This document shows positions 19,416 to 29,231 of a stretch of DNA of 31,623 bases, one piece after another. Each line of letters begins with the position of its first letter. Position 1 is the stretch's first letter. Origin of the DNA: Chara braunii (lineage: Eukaryota > Streptophyta > Charophyceae > Charales > Characeae); assembly GCA_003427395.1 (NCBI GenBank), contig BFEA01000586.1:560386-592008 (forward strand), read 5' to 3'. Below the pieces are notes generated by a model. That model was not told where the DNA came from. It searched no databases and saw only the letters and a program-made list of their open reading frames with translations. Position numbers and translations under genes: made by a program.

Positions 19416-20930
19416 AGAAGTGAGCGTGGGGCACGTACCTGGCCAGTGCGAAGATCTGCACAGTCGAATCTGCATTTAAGGACTCAATCACCTCCAGCCA
19501 ACCGCATTTGTTTCTGCCTGCTTACGCTGCAGGAAGCCAAAGTGGAGTGGGCCTGGTCTGATCTTCGGGCTAAGGACATTCAGAGAGGGAGAGGACTGAG
19601 TAAAGGTAAAGGAGAGTGAGAGAGGACAACTCACCTTCGTCCGAACGTGGACTAGGAGGTGGCCGAAAGTCAGCAACCGGTTGCAAAGACCTACATGATT
19701 ATCACGTGGGGACTTAGCTGAGGCGGCACTTTTGCTGGTTTTCAATGTGAATTTGCGTTTAGGAGTTTTGTCATTCCGCTATCGTTCATTCTCCTTGAAG
19801 AGAAAAGAGACGGGAGGAGAAAGGATCGAGAGTACACGCCAGGAAGCCGCGATAGGTTGGGGGATAGCAACATAAAGTTCAACGGTGTATCCTTCCACAC
19901 TTCAACAGGAGATACGTGATCATTTTGCATTAGGCTAGACTCGTGGTCGCTAGGGTCGGAAGCTGTTTGTCGCTGCAGTCGGCAATCTAGTTCTGTTTGC
20001 GATTACACAGCAGTTGTGTTGCTGTGGTGTTGTTGTCGGGATAGGGTGTGACAGTGTTGAAGCTCAAGGCTGTTGTTGTAACTTTATACAGGCTGCAACG
20101 AGGACTGGTCCCCGACTGTTAGGTTCTGTTATCGAAGCCTAAGACTGTTGCCGCTTGTTTCAGGGGGGTAGTGGGTTTTTCTCTAAGTATTGTTGGACAG
20201 AACGAAGGCGGTTGCCTTCTTCCTGTTTGAAGATGCTGCTGATCGAGTCTTGCCTCGACCTGCCATTTCCCGCTGTTGTGCGATCACTGCATCGTTGTTG
20301 AACTGGGCGATCTTTACTGTTGTGCTGAGGAAGACACAATCTCCTTCCAAGCCAAGAGCTATACTGCGTATGCTGTTCATTTTTGTGCAGGTGCTGTGAA
20401 CCCACTGTGTGTTTTTTAGTATACGTTGTGTCTTGCTGTGTGACGCTGGGTACTACTATTTGGCACTGCACCTTGTCCTTCCCTGAGCTGCTGCTGGGCA
20501 TTGTTGTTATGCCCACTGTTGCACACAGCTATTGAGCACGCTGCGTACTTGTCGGGGTTTGCTGCCTTTTGCCTACAACTCGAATAGAGCACAGGGATGT
20601 ATTCTATTTGAACGCGACCTTTCCAAGCTACGTAGCAGCAAGTTTGACCAGGGGAAACGACGCTGCAATCGAGGGAAGTAATCAGAGTCTGCAACGGGGT
20701 TACCGTTGCATCTTGGAGGTTCGTCAGAGTTGCTGATAGTACTGCATTTTGGCTGCGGGTTGACCGACATTCTGCGTATTTGACCATCATTGCGGGGCCC
20801 TCAGTCGCATCAACATTTCAAGGCCCTCTCACGCAAGTCTGAGCGCACCCCTCTCGTATATGAGTGTCTGAATATCTCTCCTTCTGCCCTTCTCACTCTG
20901 AGTCTAGTCCTTTGGTTCAGAGAGGAAAGC
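19412..20930. other. Unassigned DNA, TGTTG-rich in part
   Basis: No gene recognised. 19975-20540 is rich in tgttg/gctgttg phrases, and its minus strand gives overlapping Gln/Thr-rich ORFs in several frames (20160-20790). These are best explained by composition. No domain or splice pattern is convincing. Confidence 0.35.
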
Positions 20931-20933
20931 GGC

Positions 20934-21020
20934 AGGCGGGATTAAAACCCGCAATCCGTGTCAAGGCCTCTGTGGGAGGTTCGCCCCACTGATTGCAGGA
21001 GCTCTGCCAAGGTTCAGGTA
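20934..21020 (-). pseudogene. tRNA-like or SINE-like remnant
   Basis: On the minus strand gcgggttttaatcccgc forms a perfect 5-bp stem with a 7-base loop, like a T arm. About 47 bases upstream is tgcaatcagtgggg, close to an A box or D arm. GGCAG and CTGCC flank the structure and could pair as part of an acceptor stem. No clean anticodon arm is present, so it is at best a pseudo-tRNA or the head of a SINE. Confidence 0.3.
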
Positions 21021-21237
21021 GGACCCTGAAGGCAGGGAACTATGAGGCAGGCCGACGTGATTTCCTTTAAGATCCCATATAACCCTATTTATATCAACCT
21101 TCATCTAGTTTGACTGAGTTTGACTTTTTGTATATTTCCTTGACTTTAATTCAGGACTTCAACTGAATCAGAGAAAATTTACTATGCTCGCTTAATTTCA
21201 TTTTTCTTGGAATGGAATTCACGATGTCTGCTTGCGA

Positions 21238-21606
21238 TGATTTGAACAGGGGCTGGAAATTAGGTTCTCCAGACTGATCCGGTCGCCTTGCTCGTTTGCC
21301 GAAGACATTGAACTGGGGCTGGAAATGAGGTCCTCCGGACAAATCCGGTCGCCTTGCTCGTTTGCCTAAGAGATTGAACTGAGGCTGAAAATGAGATCCT
21401 CCAGACTGATCTGGTCGCCTAACTCGTTTGCCTAAGACATTGAACTAGGGCTGGAAATAAGGTCCTTGCTCGTTTTGCCTAAGACATTGAACTGGGTTGG
21501 AAATAAGGTCCTCCAAACTCATTCCGTTGCCTTGCTCGTTTTGCCTAAGACATTGAACTTGGGTTGGAGATGAGGTCCTTCTGACCGATTCGGTCGCCTT
21601 GCTAAG
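21238..21606. repeat. 67-bp minisatellite, about 5.5 units
   Basis: The unit carries (g)acattgaactggggctgg, then aaatgaggtcctccggac, then ccggtcgccttgctcgtttg followed by cct. Starts are near 21238, 21301, 21368, 21435, 21483 and 21549. The fourth unit lacks about 20 bp in the middle. Because 67 is not a multiple of three, minus-strand ORFs that cross it shift frame between units, which argues against a coding repeat. Confidence 0.9.
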
Positions 21607-21904
21607 TCTTTCATATTGCATAGGGTTGATTGAGAACAACTTTGAAAGATAATCAACCAAGTAAGATATGAGACTAATGTTTTTGTGATCACGACAAGCA
21701 GAAGATGAACACTTTAGATAAACGAACCCCTGTTTTAAATTCACTAAATGCGTTGTGGACCTGACATGCTTGCTGACAAAGACTTCTCTTTTTGTTCAAC
21801 TTTATCTAATTTTGTTGCTTAGTAGGGTAGTCTGTTGGTGCTCGCCACGTGCTGGAGCTATATGAGTTAGTTCAATTCCTCCATTTTCTGAGTTAAGTTT
21901 ATTT

Positions 21905-22265
21905 TACTTACTAGATCAAATTCTCGCGTTTTCTGTGACTTTTTTTTATTTTACTTGGCTCTGTATAAATTTTGGATAGCTACTTTTCGTACAGGAAGCT
22001 CAGCCGAAATTTTTATAAAACCAAGGAGTTAGTCCAATTTTGATTTTCAAAGTTCAACTTTTGTTTGAGTTTATATCTGGCTTAGTTAAAATCTGGGAAA
22101 CCTACTTTTTCCGGGGAGGTGTTGCCCAAATGTTTATTAAATCAGGGAGTTGGACAAAATTTGACTTTGTGAAGTTTGAGTTATTTCTGAATTTTATATT
22201 TAGCCTCGTATAAATTTTGAAAATACAATTTACCTACGGGAAGCGTTTTTCCTAGTTTTGAAGAG
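21905..22265. repeat. Degenerate tandem repeat of about 118 bp, three units
   Basis: Each unit contains a tttgac/tttgatttt opening, a (t)ggct(c/t)(t/a)gtataaattttg-like phrase, then a block of the form ctac(t/g)tttc or tacctacgggaagc, then tttttataaaacca or tttattaaatcag with ggagtt(a/g)g at the junction. Junctions fall near 22025 and 22143. No gene is seen. Confidence 0.6.
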
Positions 22266-22345
22266 TTAGATTATACTCTGGTAGGAGAATTTTTGGCAAT
22301 TCACCTTGTATAGGGGAGATGCTGCCAGAATTTCCATTATCCTTT

Positions 22346-22444
22346 GAGGTCCATTGGAGGGTGTACTTGTCAACGCCTTCCGTTGGTTTTTTAGGTCCAT
22401 TGGATAAAGACAAATTGAAAATGTTTCCCACCCCTCATATCTTC
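22346..22444 (+). mobile_element. Two out-of-order fragments of the Penelope-like element
   Basis: 22371-22400 matches retroelement positions 10899-10928 (caacgccttccgttgg...aggtccat) with one difference, and 22411-22444 matches 10600-10633 exactly over 34 bases. In the intact copy the second lies about 300 bp before the first, so the order is switched. The phrase aggtccattgga also appears twice (about 22347 and 22393). The fragments abut the end of the zinc-knuckle gene. Confidence 0.75.
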
Positions 22445-22795
22445 TTCCCAAGTTCTTTCTTCTGTTCCTTGATAATTTGAAAACGCTCGTTCACCTCATT
22501 GGCACCACTTGTCATTCTTCCTGCTGATGCCTTCTGCTTTCCCTTTCTAACACTCCTTCATCATGTCTTTCAACTGTCTCCTCCATTCTCACGCGCAGGT
22601 TGTTCACCGGGGTGCTCGCAGCCCTTCCCGCTTTCGCCAGTTGACCCGCCTTTCCTTCATTCTGATTACCTCCGCTTGTGTTGGTGCCTTCCGTTGTTTC
22701 AGAACATCCATTTCCTGCATAGTAGCTTGATACATGGCTTTCTGCTCGTGTAACTCCTTCGACTGCCGGGCAGCATTAGGTGTCTCGATTGTTGT
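22436..22795 (-). pseudogene. Frameshifted continuation of the zinc-knuckle gene
   Basis: Past the stop at 22796 the minus strand stays protein-like, but in successive frames. 22786 to 22604 reads ETPNAARQSKELHEQKAMYQ..., then a second frame reads ...KAGRAASTPVNNLRVRMEE... to 22512, then a third reads RMTSGANEVNERFQIIKEQ... to about 22436. All are charged, helical, and match the style of the main ORF, so they look like one C-terminal region broken by about three small indels, or by short introns or base-call errors. The reading ends where retroelement fragments start. Confidence 0.5.
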
Positions 22796-23725
22796 TCATA
22801 AGCGAGTGCGAGTTTGCGCCCCTTCCGTCACTGCACCACCTTGCATAGCTACCGATCCTCGCTTGTTGCCTGGTCTAAGCGCCTCGTTCCGCCACGTGAC
22901 CATTTCCTCGTTTGCTCTCTCAGTACCTCTATGCAGCTCCTGGTTCTCAATAGCCAACATCTCCAACTTTCGCTCCAGTGAGCAGCGCCCTGTCTTGGCC
23001 TCCCGCCGGAGTTCGTCCAGTTCTCGTTTCAGACTTAGTAACTCGTTGTTTCCCTGAAAGTCATTCTTCAGACCCTCCTTACATTGTCTCGAACATCCAG
23101 ACCCCCTCAGCCGTAAGTCAACGCCGACCGGGGTTCTGAGTACCTCCCCTTCCTTTCTTCCGCCTTCTTCTCCGTATCTTTTAACCGGTTCATTTTCTTC
23201 ACTTTGTTGGGCAGCCGCCTTGCTTTTTGCCAACGCCGCCTCCAACTCCTCCACTTTCTTCTTTAATTTTTCCAGTTCATTTTTTTCTTCCTCCTGCCTT
23301 TTTTCAAAGAAGGTGTTATTCATCTTCTCAAATCTTTGCTCCATACGTGTTCCCATAGCCTCCTCGAGATCCTCCCATTCCTTACGCCGAATCGCCCTAT
23401 TCTCCTCTTCTTCCCGTTGTTTTTTTGCTTTCTCTTCGTTCTCCTGCTGTTCTCGGTCCCTTCCGTCTAACCTGTCCAAAATCGTCTTTATTTTCTCAAC
23501 ACGTTCCCCCAACCGAGGATACCAGTTATTTCTTGTTGCTTGCGCGTATTGAACTGGTTGCGCAACGCTTGGTGGCGCTTGTAGTGCTAGCAGTGACTGC
23601 GCCTGCTTCAGTGGTTGTGCCTGCTGTACCGCTCCGTCGTAGGCTCTGTGCGCTCTGTTCGGACATTCTCTCCGTATGTGCCCTGCAACCCCGCACGCAT
23701 AGCACGTTGGTACAAAACCCGACAT
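22796..23725 (-). CDS. CCHC zinc-knuckle, coiled-coil protein (gag-like)
   Basis: 309 codons from the ATG at 23725. A CCHC zinc knuckle sits at the very N-terminus, C8-x2-C11-x4-H16-x4-C21 (CYACGVAGHIRREC), the pattern of retroviral/retrotransposon nucleocapsids and some RNA-binding proteins. Residues 33-65 are a Gln/Ala/Pro-rich linker. Residues 71-175 are a highly charged probable coiled coil (Glu/Lys/Arg-rich), and a second helical stretch spans about 227-285. The frame is open upstream to 23917, but I prefer the inner ATG because the upstream part is low-complexity Ser-rich and its last bases run into the retroelement. The protein probably binds nucleic acid and self-associates; function is unknown. 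There is no capsid, protease or RT domain in the same strand nearby. It is probably a transposon-derived gene or gag relic, possibly with more coding sequence downstream after frameshifts. Confidence 0.65.
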   Translation of the reverse strand: MSGFVPTCYACGVAGHIRRECPNRAHRAYDGAVQQAQPLKQAQSLLALQAPPSVAQPVQYAQATRNNWYPRLGERVEKIKTILDRLDGRDREQQENEEKAKKQREEEENRAIRRKEWEDLEEAMGTRMEQRFEKMNNTFFEKRQEEEKNELEKLKKKVEELEAALAKSKAAAQQSEENEPVKRYGEEGGRKEGEVLRTPVGVDLRLRGSGCSRQCKEGLKNDFQGNNELLSLKRELDELRREAKTGRCSLERKLEMLAIENQELHRGTERANEEMVTWRNEALRPGNKRGSVAMQGGAVTEGAQTRTRL

Positions 23726-23914
23726 GATGCTACAAGTTACTAAAGGGGTAGATCGAGGTGAGACAGATGAAGAAATAGAAGTAGTGAACGAGGATGAAGA
23801 AAGGAAAGAGGATGAGAATGACCCCCCTACCTTCGTACGTCGTGAATATCTGTTGACGCAACGTAGCCATGCTAAACGTAGTTCTATTTCTACGTAGGTT
23901 ACCACGTAAAATGA

Positions 23915-24936
23915 CAATTAATATTCCTCACACAGTTCGTCAAGCAATTAGCATCCACATCGCGCAATGAGGGAGGACGAAGAGAGAAGAGAAGAAGAAG
24001 AAAAAAAAAAAAAAAAAAAAGAAGAAGAGGAAGATGAAGGAAGAAGAAAAGGAAGAAAAAGAAGTAAAAACACACACGTCAAACTGTCCGCACGATATCC
24101 GAAAAATACATCGTTGTTAACCCAAATGCGACAATAGCCGTAAGAATAAAACTTTGAAAACTGGCTATGGACTTCGGCATGCGACCCTACATGTTTCGGT
24201 CGGTCGCTGTACCGGCTTCTTCACGGGTCTTAGATGTCGCTTGGTGACATCATGCGATAGGACTAGCCTAAATACTAAAACATGTTACTTGAAAGAGGCC
24301 CTATTCCGCCTTACGTTCAGGCTTCCGTAAAAAAGTTCATTTGTCAACCGGGTCTATCTCGACCCCTTCTACAGCAAAAACCCTCGAAACTTCCAAACGT
24401 ATTGAATCTCCTCACAAAATCGTCTACATTCCGAACCAAAACTTATTCCAAGGTCGGATTCATGGCATCCAAGTCTTCCACAGGTTACCGGACCTTAAAT
24501 ATGCCACCACTGGCGAGTACCATCCTCCTAACGTTTTTTCAAACCCACTTCTCATAGAACCACATGTAAGTTCAAAACGAGAGAACCAAAGAGGCTGTTG
24601 AAAAATCAGAAAAAATAACAGAAAAAACAAAGAAAAAATCAGAACAAATTGAAAATGTTTTTCACCCCTCATATCTTCCAACCGGTGAACACTTCCACCC
24701 AATCCGGCCATATTCCCCCTCTCTTTTTCGAGAAGTTTTTTAGCTCGTTATCAAACCAGCAGTCCGAAAAACCCCTTATTCATAGCTCCACCTTCAGAGT
24801 AAAGAGGAAAGCACCCTCTATTCCATCCTCGGTGGTCATCGCCTTGGCCCGATGAAGAAACGACGTTATAACGGTCATCTTCTGCTGTTTAGAAGAGAAA
24901 GAGCAGAAATCCTGCAGACTCTGCAGCAACCGGCAA
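23915..24936 (+). mobile_element. Penelope-like retroelement, copy 2, 3'-truncated
   Basis: Colinear with 9891-10890, starting at the same base (caattaatattcctcac) and ending at accggca just before the RT core. It therefore lacks the RT. It carries the same GAA tract (with an added run of about 20 A), the same hammerhead-like motif, and the same segment upstream of the RT with several small indels. Where copy 1 has a stop codon (TAA at 10882), this copy has CAA. It is followed directly by a family Y element at 24947. Its left edge is the upstream flank of the zinc-knuckle gene, which is transcribed away from it. Confidence 0.85.
24183..24229 (-). ncRNA. Hammerhead-ribozyme-like motif, copy 2
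   Basis: Same 47-nt layout as at 10144-10190. Here stem I is fully paired (GACCC with GGGUC). GAAAC-AU-GUA is unchanged and stem II is unchanged apart from its loop (ACAGCG for ACGACG). The first core base is changed: GUGAAGA instead of CUGAAGA, a change at an invariant hammerhead position that should abolish cleavage. So each copy keeps what the other has lost. The motif lies on the same strand as the zinc-knuckle ORF, about 460 bp before its ATG. Confidence 0.4.
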
Positions 24937-24946
24937 TGTAAATTCT

Positions 24947-25853
24947 AGGCTACCAAAGTGGCCCAGGATCACTTGCTCGGTCGGGCCAAAAAAGAAAATA
25001 AAAAAAAATAAAGGGGTAACCGGCGTTCGGGACGGGCCGAACGCCCGAACCTGAACGCCCAAACATATGGGACCCCTTGGGGATGCGTTCGACCATTCAA
25101 GCCGAACACGGACATAAAAAAAAAAAAAAAAAAAAAATATATCATCAAAAAAATATGAAAACCAAATATGTTATGGAAAAAAATAAATTAAACAAGATTT
25201 GTCTGAGCATTACATCCGAATTCCTTACCAAATTTGAAATAAACATAAAATACCGAGAACAAATACTGATAATAACAATAAATAAAAATGAAAAGAGAAT
25301 TAAATTTAGTAAGTGCGATAGCATGTTTTCGACACCGCCATTTTGTGCGATTTTTTTTTTTTTTTTTTTGCATAACTAAATGCCTTGAAAATTTACAGAT
25401 CTGTACTTCACATAATACAAAACCCACTTAAAAAGTTTCAAAAAATAATAAAATTGTCTAGACCCCGAACTAAAGTGAAAACAAAAAGTAAAAAGTGAAG
25501 AAAAACGTGGGCGAGCACGTTTTGACACTGCCATCTTTGGCGATTTTTAATTCTTCTTTGGCTTATCCAAATAATGTGAAACTTTATAGGCATGTACCTC
25601 ACGTCATAGAGAACACACAAAAACAAATTCAGAAAAAAAAAACGTATTTTTAGGCCCTGAAATAATTTTTGGCGGGGCCGAACACCGTAAGGTTTGGAAT
25701 TTTCGATGTGACCCAGAGACAAAAGTTGTTTAGCTTAATTTTATGCATAACAAAGTTTGTTTTGGGATTTTTTTTGTTTTGTTTTTTTTGGGACCTTCCC
25801 TGGTTCTTGCACGGGCTGGCCACCCAGGACCCGGGCGGCCCGGCTGGTAGCCT
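24947..25853. mobile_element. Family Y element, copy 2, interrupted by family X
   Basis: The left end aggctaccaaagtggcccagg and the complemented right end aggctaccagccgggccgcc form terminal inverted repeats matching in the first nine bases. Internal landmarks match copy 1 at 6275-6533 (cacttgct(c/t)gg(t/c)cgggc near the left, tgtgaccc...gacaaaagttgtt near 25708). In copy 1 these are about 60 bp apart; here they are separated by about 700 bp of family X. Confidence 0.7.
25013..25690 (-). mobile_element. Family X element inserted in family Y
   Basis: Begins ggggtaaccggcgttcgg, corresponding to the complement of the X right end, and runs colinearly with the 16219 copy. It has gggaccccttggggatgcg, tgttatggaaaaaaataaatt, and the motif pair at 25313 (gcatgttttcgacaccgcca) and 25508 (gcacgttttgacactgcca), about 194 bp apart. 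It ends near ggcggggccgaacacc, so the outermost left terminus is missing or decayed. The TA repeats seen at other copies are absent here. Confidence 0.75.
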
Positions 25854-26689
25854 AAGTTTTTTTTTTTTTTTTAATTTTTCTCTTGGCTGGGAAAGTGGTC
25901 GGGGACCACTTATAACATGACTGCTTGCACTTTTTTCCTTTTAGGAAAAAAAAAAAAAACTTAGCCATATGTTTCTTTTTTTGAATATTCTCTCTCCTAC
26001 AACTGACATAACAGGAAACCGAAAAAAAAAAAAAACTAGAAACGGAAAAAAACAAATCATGGAATTTTAACATGCCCAACATTCACTCCGCAAGAGAACA
26101 TTACTGACAAGTTGTCCGACTACCCAACCCCGCAACCTGGGGGACCAGGTATTCCATAAATTTTGTGAAAATATTTACTATGTACAGCACTTGAATTGCA
26201 CTAACCACTTCTCTCCACCCAAAACGAGAATAGTATTTGAATTGCGATAACCCTCCAAAGGGAAATCCTGCATGTTTTTTTTTTAGTAATGACGGAGAAA
26301 CTTATGCGAATTTCATTTTTTCATAATCAAGAGTTGCAAGCAAAACTCCACGAGGTCTCCGTTTTCTTTTTTTCAACTTAACCTCCATAGTATATGGTTT
26401 CAAGATTTTACAGTTTAGCGTTGAGGGTTTTCAAGTTAGGTTTGGGATCGAAAATTCAATGTGAACGTCGCACTTTCCACCACCCTCGGTCACAACAACA
26501 GTGAAATTTATATGATAGGAAGCTATAAATGTATTGCCCTCAATGAATATAACTTTTCATATTCATCAACGATTATGACTACAAAATTCCTTTAAATGCT
26601 ACAATGCAACCCCTTTCGTCAAAGAAAAATATTTGAAATTTTTGCGGATTGCAGTGAGAAAAAAAAAAAAAAACCTTTTCAATTTTGAA
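25854..26689. other. AT-rich unassigned DNA
   Basis: Several A and T homopolymers (25857, 25948, 26018, 26659). No recognisable gene, RNA or repeat shared with the rest of the window. Confidence 0.4.
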
Positions 26690-26747
26690 NTGAGTTATGN
26701 NATCAACNTNNCNCNTTCNNTTACGTGAACTTCCTNNCNNNCTANNN

Positions 26748-26814
<67 letters not shown>

Positions 26815-26835
26815 NCTTTTTTTTNTTTTNTAGCT
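26690..26835. repeat. (CT)n array with ambiguous bases around it
   Basis: About 33 CT units at 26748-26814, preceded and followed by scattered N calls (26690-26747, 26815-26831). The Ns are single ambiguous bases, not a gap spacer, so the sequence here is unreliable and the array length uncertain. Confidence 0.9.
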
Positions 26836-26867
26836 TAGTGGTAACGGAGACAGATAAAACTTCATCT

Positions 26868-27040
26868 TCAATAAATAGATATAGTTGGAAGGGAAACTCA
26901 TTTTTATGTGGGAACTTATCAAATAAAACTGAAAATTTTAGAACAGGACGAACATTCGAATGATACTTTTTAAATATGAAGGATTTGTTTTTTAATGTAA
27001 TATTTTTTCGACTTTTATTTCTTGTGGGAATTTTTTTTTA
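26868..27040 (+). repeat. Dispersed repeat Z, copy 2
   Basis: Partner of 13668-13835, same orientation, with identical stretches such as gggaacttatcaaataaaac. Both copies continue into T-rich DNA. Here the copy starts soon after the CT array. Confidence 0.75.
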
Positions 27041-27341
27041 TTATCTGTCTTGGAACAAAAAAGCTTCAAAATGTCTATGTGACATGATGAATGACAATCT
27101 CATAAACTTAACGGTTACTAAATAGAGCTAAGTTTAAAGCCTGATGGATTTCGGTAAATGAAAGAATTCTGATTTGCCTGGGGTTAGTCACCTGAATGCC
27201 AATGATGCTAAGTCATCGTCCATAAACTTTAGGGCTCAAAATATAGGGTCCCACGCTTTGTGGGTAGGGTGTAGGGTCAAAGTATGCAACATATGCCTTT
27301 AGATTTAACACGTAGGGTTTAGGATCTCGTGTGCAAGGCCG
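27041..27341. other. Unassigned DNA leading into the GA-bounded repeats
   Basis: Contains several tagggt phrases (27244-27320), including gtagggtttagg, which resembles the plant telomere unit, but these are irregular and too few to call a telomeric array. No gene. Confidence 0.4.
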
Positions 27342-27342
27342 C

Positions 27343-27374
<32 letters not shown>

Positions 27375-27400
27375 TACAGAGAAACAGAGAGAGAGAAAGA
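27342..27400. repeat. GA/CAGA microsatellite
   Basis: (GA)n and (CAGA)n units that mark the left edge of the first R1 unit. Confidence 0.9.
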
Positions 27401-27988
27401 TATTTATTATCAATTTCGATGAATGTTGTTGGGTTTGTCTCCTTGTTGACAATCACATTATGCTTGTACGTATCCCATGATCATCCTTGTACTATTGTAG
27501 ATCGAGACAAAAAAAGAACCCTGAGATTATATTTTTGCTATTATGGCCTTGCCTGATTTTGTTTCTTTCTTTTGACCTAATAACTGTTGATTTCTTCCCC
27601 AAGCTAAGTTCAAGGTAACCAATATGTTTTACGAGTCGACGACTAAGCACAAACTTGCAAGAAAGTTGACGACCCACCATCTACTTTTGACTGTTTTCAG
27701 GGTGTACTTGCACTAAAGGACTTCTACAAAGTCCTTGACATGGTCTCCGTCAGATTCAAACAGATCTAGCCGAAGTTGCAATCAGATGCATTATTCAAAA
27801 ATGTCAATTTGAGAGTCGGGTCCGAGAGTATTTGATTTTCGTAAAAGCCTAAAACAAACGAACAAGCTGAAAGTGTACTGCGAGGAAAGGAAAAGGAAAA
27901 TGAAACTCTATAGGCTCGCGCCCAATAAAGCTTTTACAAGGCTTGAGGCGGGATTTTGCCACTCGGTCCAATAAAAACAAAGGGTAGA

Positions 27989-27990
<2 letters not shown>
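27401..27990 (+). repeat. Repeat unit R1, copy A
   Basis: Matches 28656-29235 colinearly and 29772-30131 inverted. Landmarks: tttgtc(t/a)ccttg near 27437, gatttcttcccc near 27589, gaccca ccatctacttt near 27670, ctgttttcagggtgtact near 27693, aaacgaacaagctgaaag near 27854. The ORF that is intact in the other two copies is broken here: TAG at 27767 in the KQI(S) codons, and a frameshift soon after. Confidence 0.9.
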
Positions 27991-28047
<57 letters not shown>

Positions 28048-28071
28048 AAGAGAGAGAGAGAGAGAGAGAGA
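27991..28071. repeat. (GA)n microsatellite between R1-A and R2
   Basis: GA units with two AAAG interruptions. It occurs at exactly the same place after R1-B, so it is an integral part of the repeat unit. Confidence 0.95.
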
Positions 28072-28452
28072 CACATAGTGCTCCACTGTAATTGTTGGAG
28101 GACTTTCCTCTTAGAATTGCGTGCTCCACCGGTGTTTTTACATTATTTATCTTTAGGAGATTTTGCTTATATTCACTTAAGAATCTCTTACATTCACTAA
28201 AAGTGAGAGTTCCCCTCTGTTCTCCACAACCAGGTGCTGATTCCGGGGGGTTTAACTCACTAGTACTTGGCCCATACATGATCGGTCGTGGGCCTTCCTC
28301 GTTAACGTGCCAAGGGAAAGGCCGATCACTGCTTGAACGTCCGGCGCCACTGTTTTCAGCATGACACAACCACGAATAAGGAAATCTAAAAAAAAAAGTT
28401 GAGAAAAACAATTTTGTTTTCTTCGTTGGTGTGCACGTGCGCTCGAACGACA
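28072..28452 (+). repeat. Repeat unit R2, copy 1
   Basis: Matches 29285-29715: tgctccact, gttggagga, tattcacttaagaatc, accaggtgctgattc, ccatacatgatcggtcg, cgttaacgtgcca, ttttgttttcttcg. No convincing reading frame. ORFs here extend into the GA arrays as low-complexity runs. Confidence 0.9.
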
Positions 28453-28453
28453 A

Positions 28454-28543
<90 letters not shown>

Positions 28544-28570
28544 GAAGAGAGAGAGAGGGAGAGGGAGAGG

Positions 28571-28655
<85 letters not shown>
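28453..28655. repeat. Long (GA)n array
   Basis: About 200 bp of GA units with scattered AAAG, GGAAG and GGGA interruptions. It yields artefactual Ser-Leu and Arg-Glu ORFs on the two strands. Confidence 0.97.
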
Positions 28656-29231
28656 TTTTTGTCAATCGCTATGGATGTTGTTTTGTTTGTCACCTTGCCA
28701 ACAGTCACATTACGCTTGTAAGTATCCTATGATCATCCTCGTAGTGTAGATGGAGACAAGGTAAGGAACATTGGGATTACATTTTTTTAATGATGGCCTA
28801 GCCTCTTTTTTTTTTTTTCTCTTCGTGGATGTTGATTTCTTCCCGCAGCTAAGTTCAAGGTAATCAATATGTTTACGAGTCGACTTCCGAGCACCAACTT
28901 TCAAGAAAGTGGATGACCCACCATCTACTTTTCGCTGTTTTCAGGGTGTACTTACGCTAAAGGACTTCTACGAAGTTATGGACATGGTTTCCGTCAGATT
29001 CAAACAGATATCACCAAAATTGCAATCAGATGCATTCTTGAAAAAGTGCCAATCTGAGGGTCTGATCCGACCGTATTTGACTTTCATAAAAGTCTAAAGC
29101 AAACGAACAAGCTGAAAGCGTACTGCGAGGAACGGAAAAGGAAAATGGAACCCTGTAGGTCCGCGCCCAATGAAGCTTTTACAAAGCTTGAGGCGGGATG
29201 TTGCAACTTAGTCTAATAAAAAAAAGTGGTG

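Noticed and set aside
20160-20790. Two overlapping Gln/Thr-rich minus-strand ORFs
   Set aside because: They occupy different frames over the same TGTTG-rich DNA and have no domain or conserved partner in the window.
21238-21606. CRISPR array
   Set aside because: Units are directly abutting 67-bp repeats with no unique spacers, in a eukaryotic setting; this is a minisatellite.
27232-27334. Interstitial telomere-like TAGGGT phrases
   Set aside because: Only four irregularly spaced matches, with no tandem TTTAGGG units.
27908-28708. Long Ser-Leu ORF and its Arg-Glu antisense partners
   Set aside because: They are translations of (GA)n/(CT)n arrays, open in several frames by composition alone.
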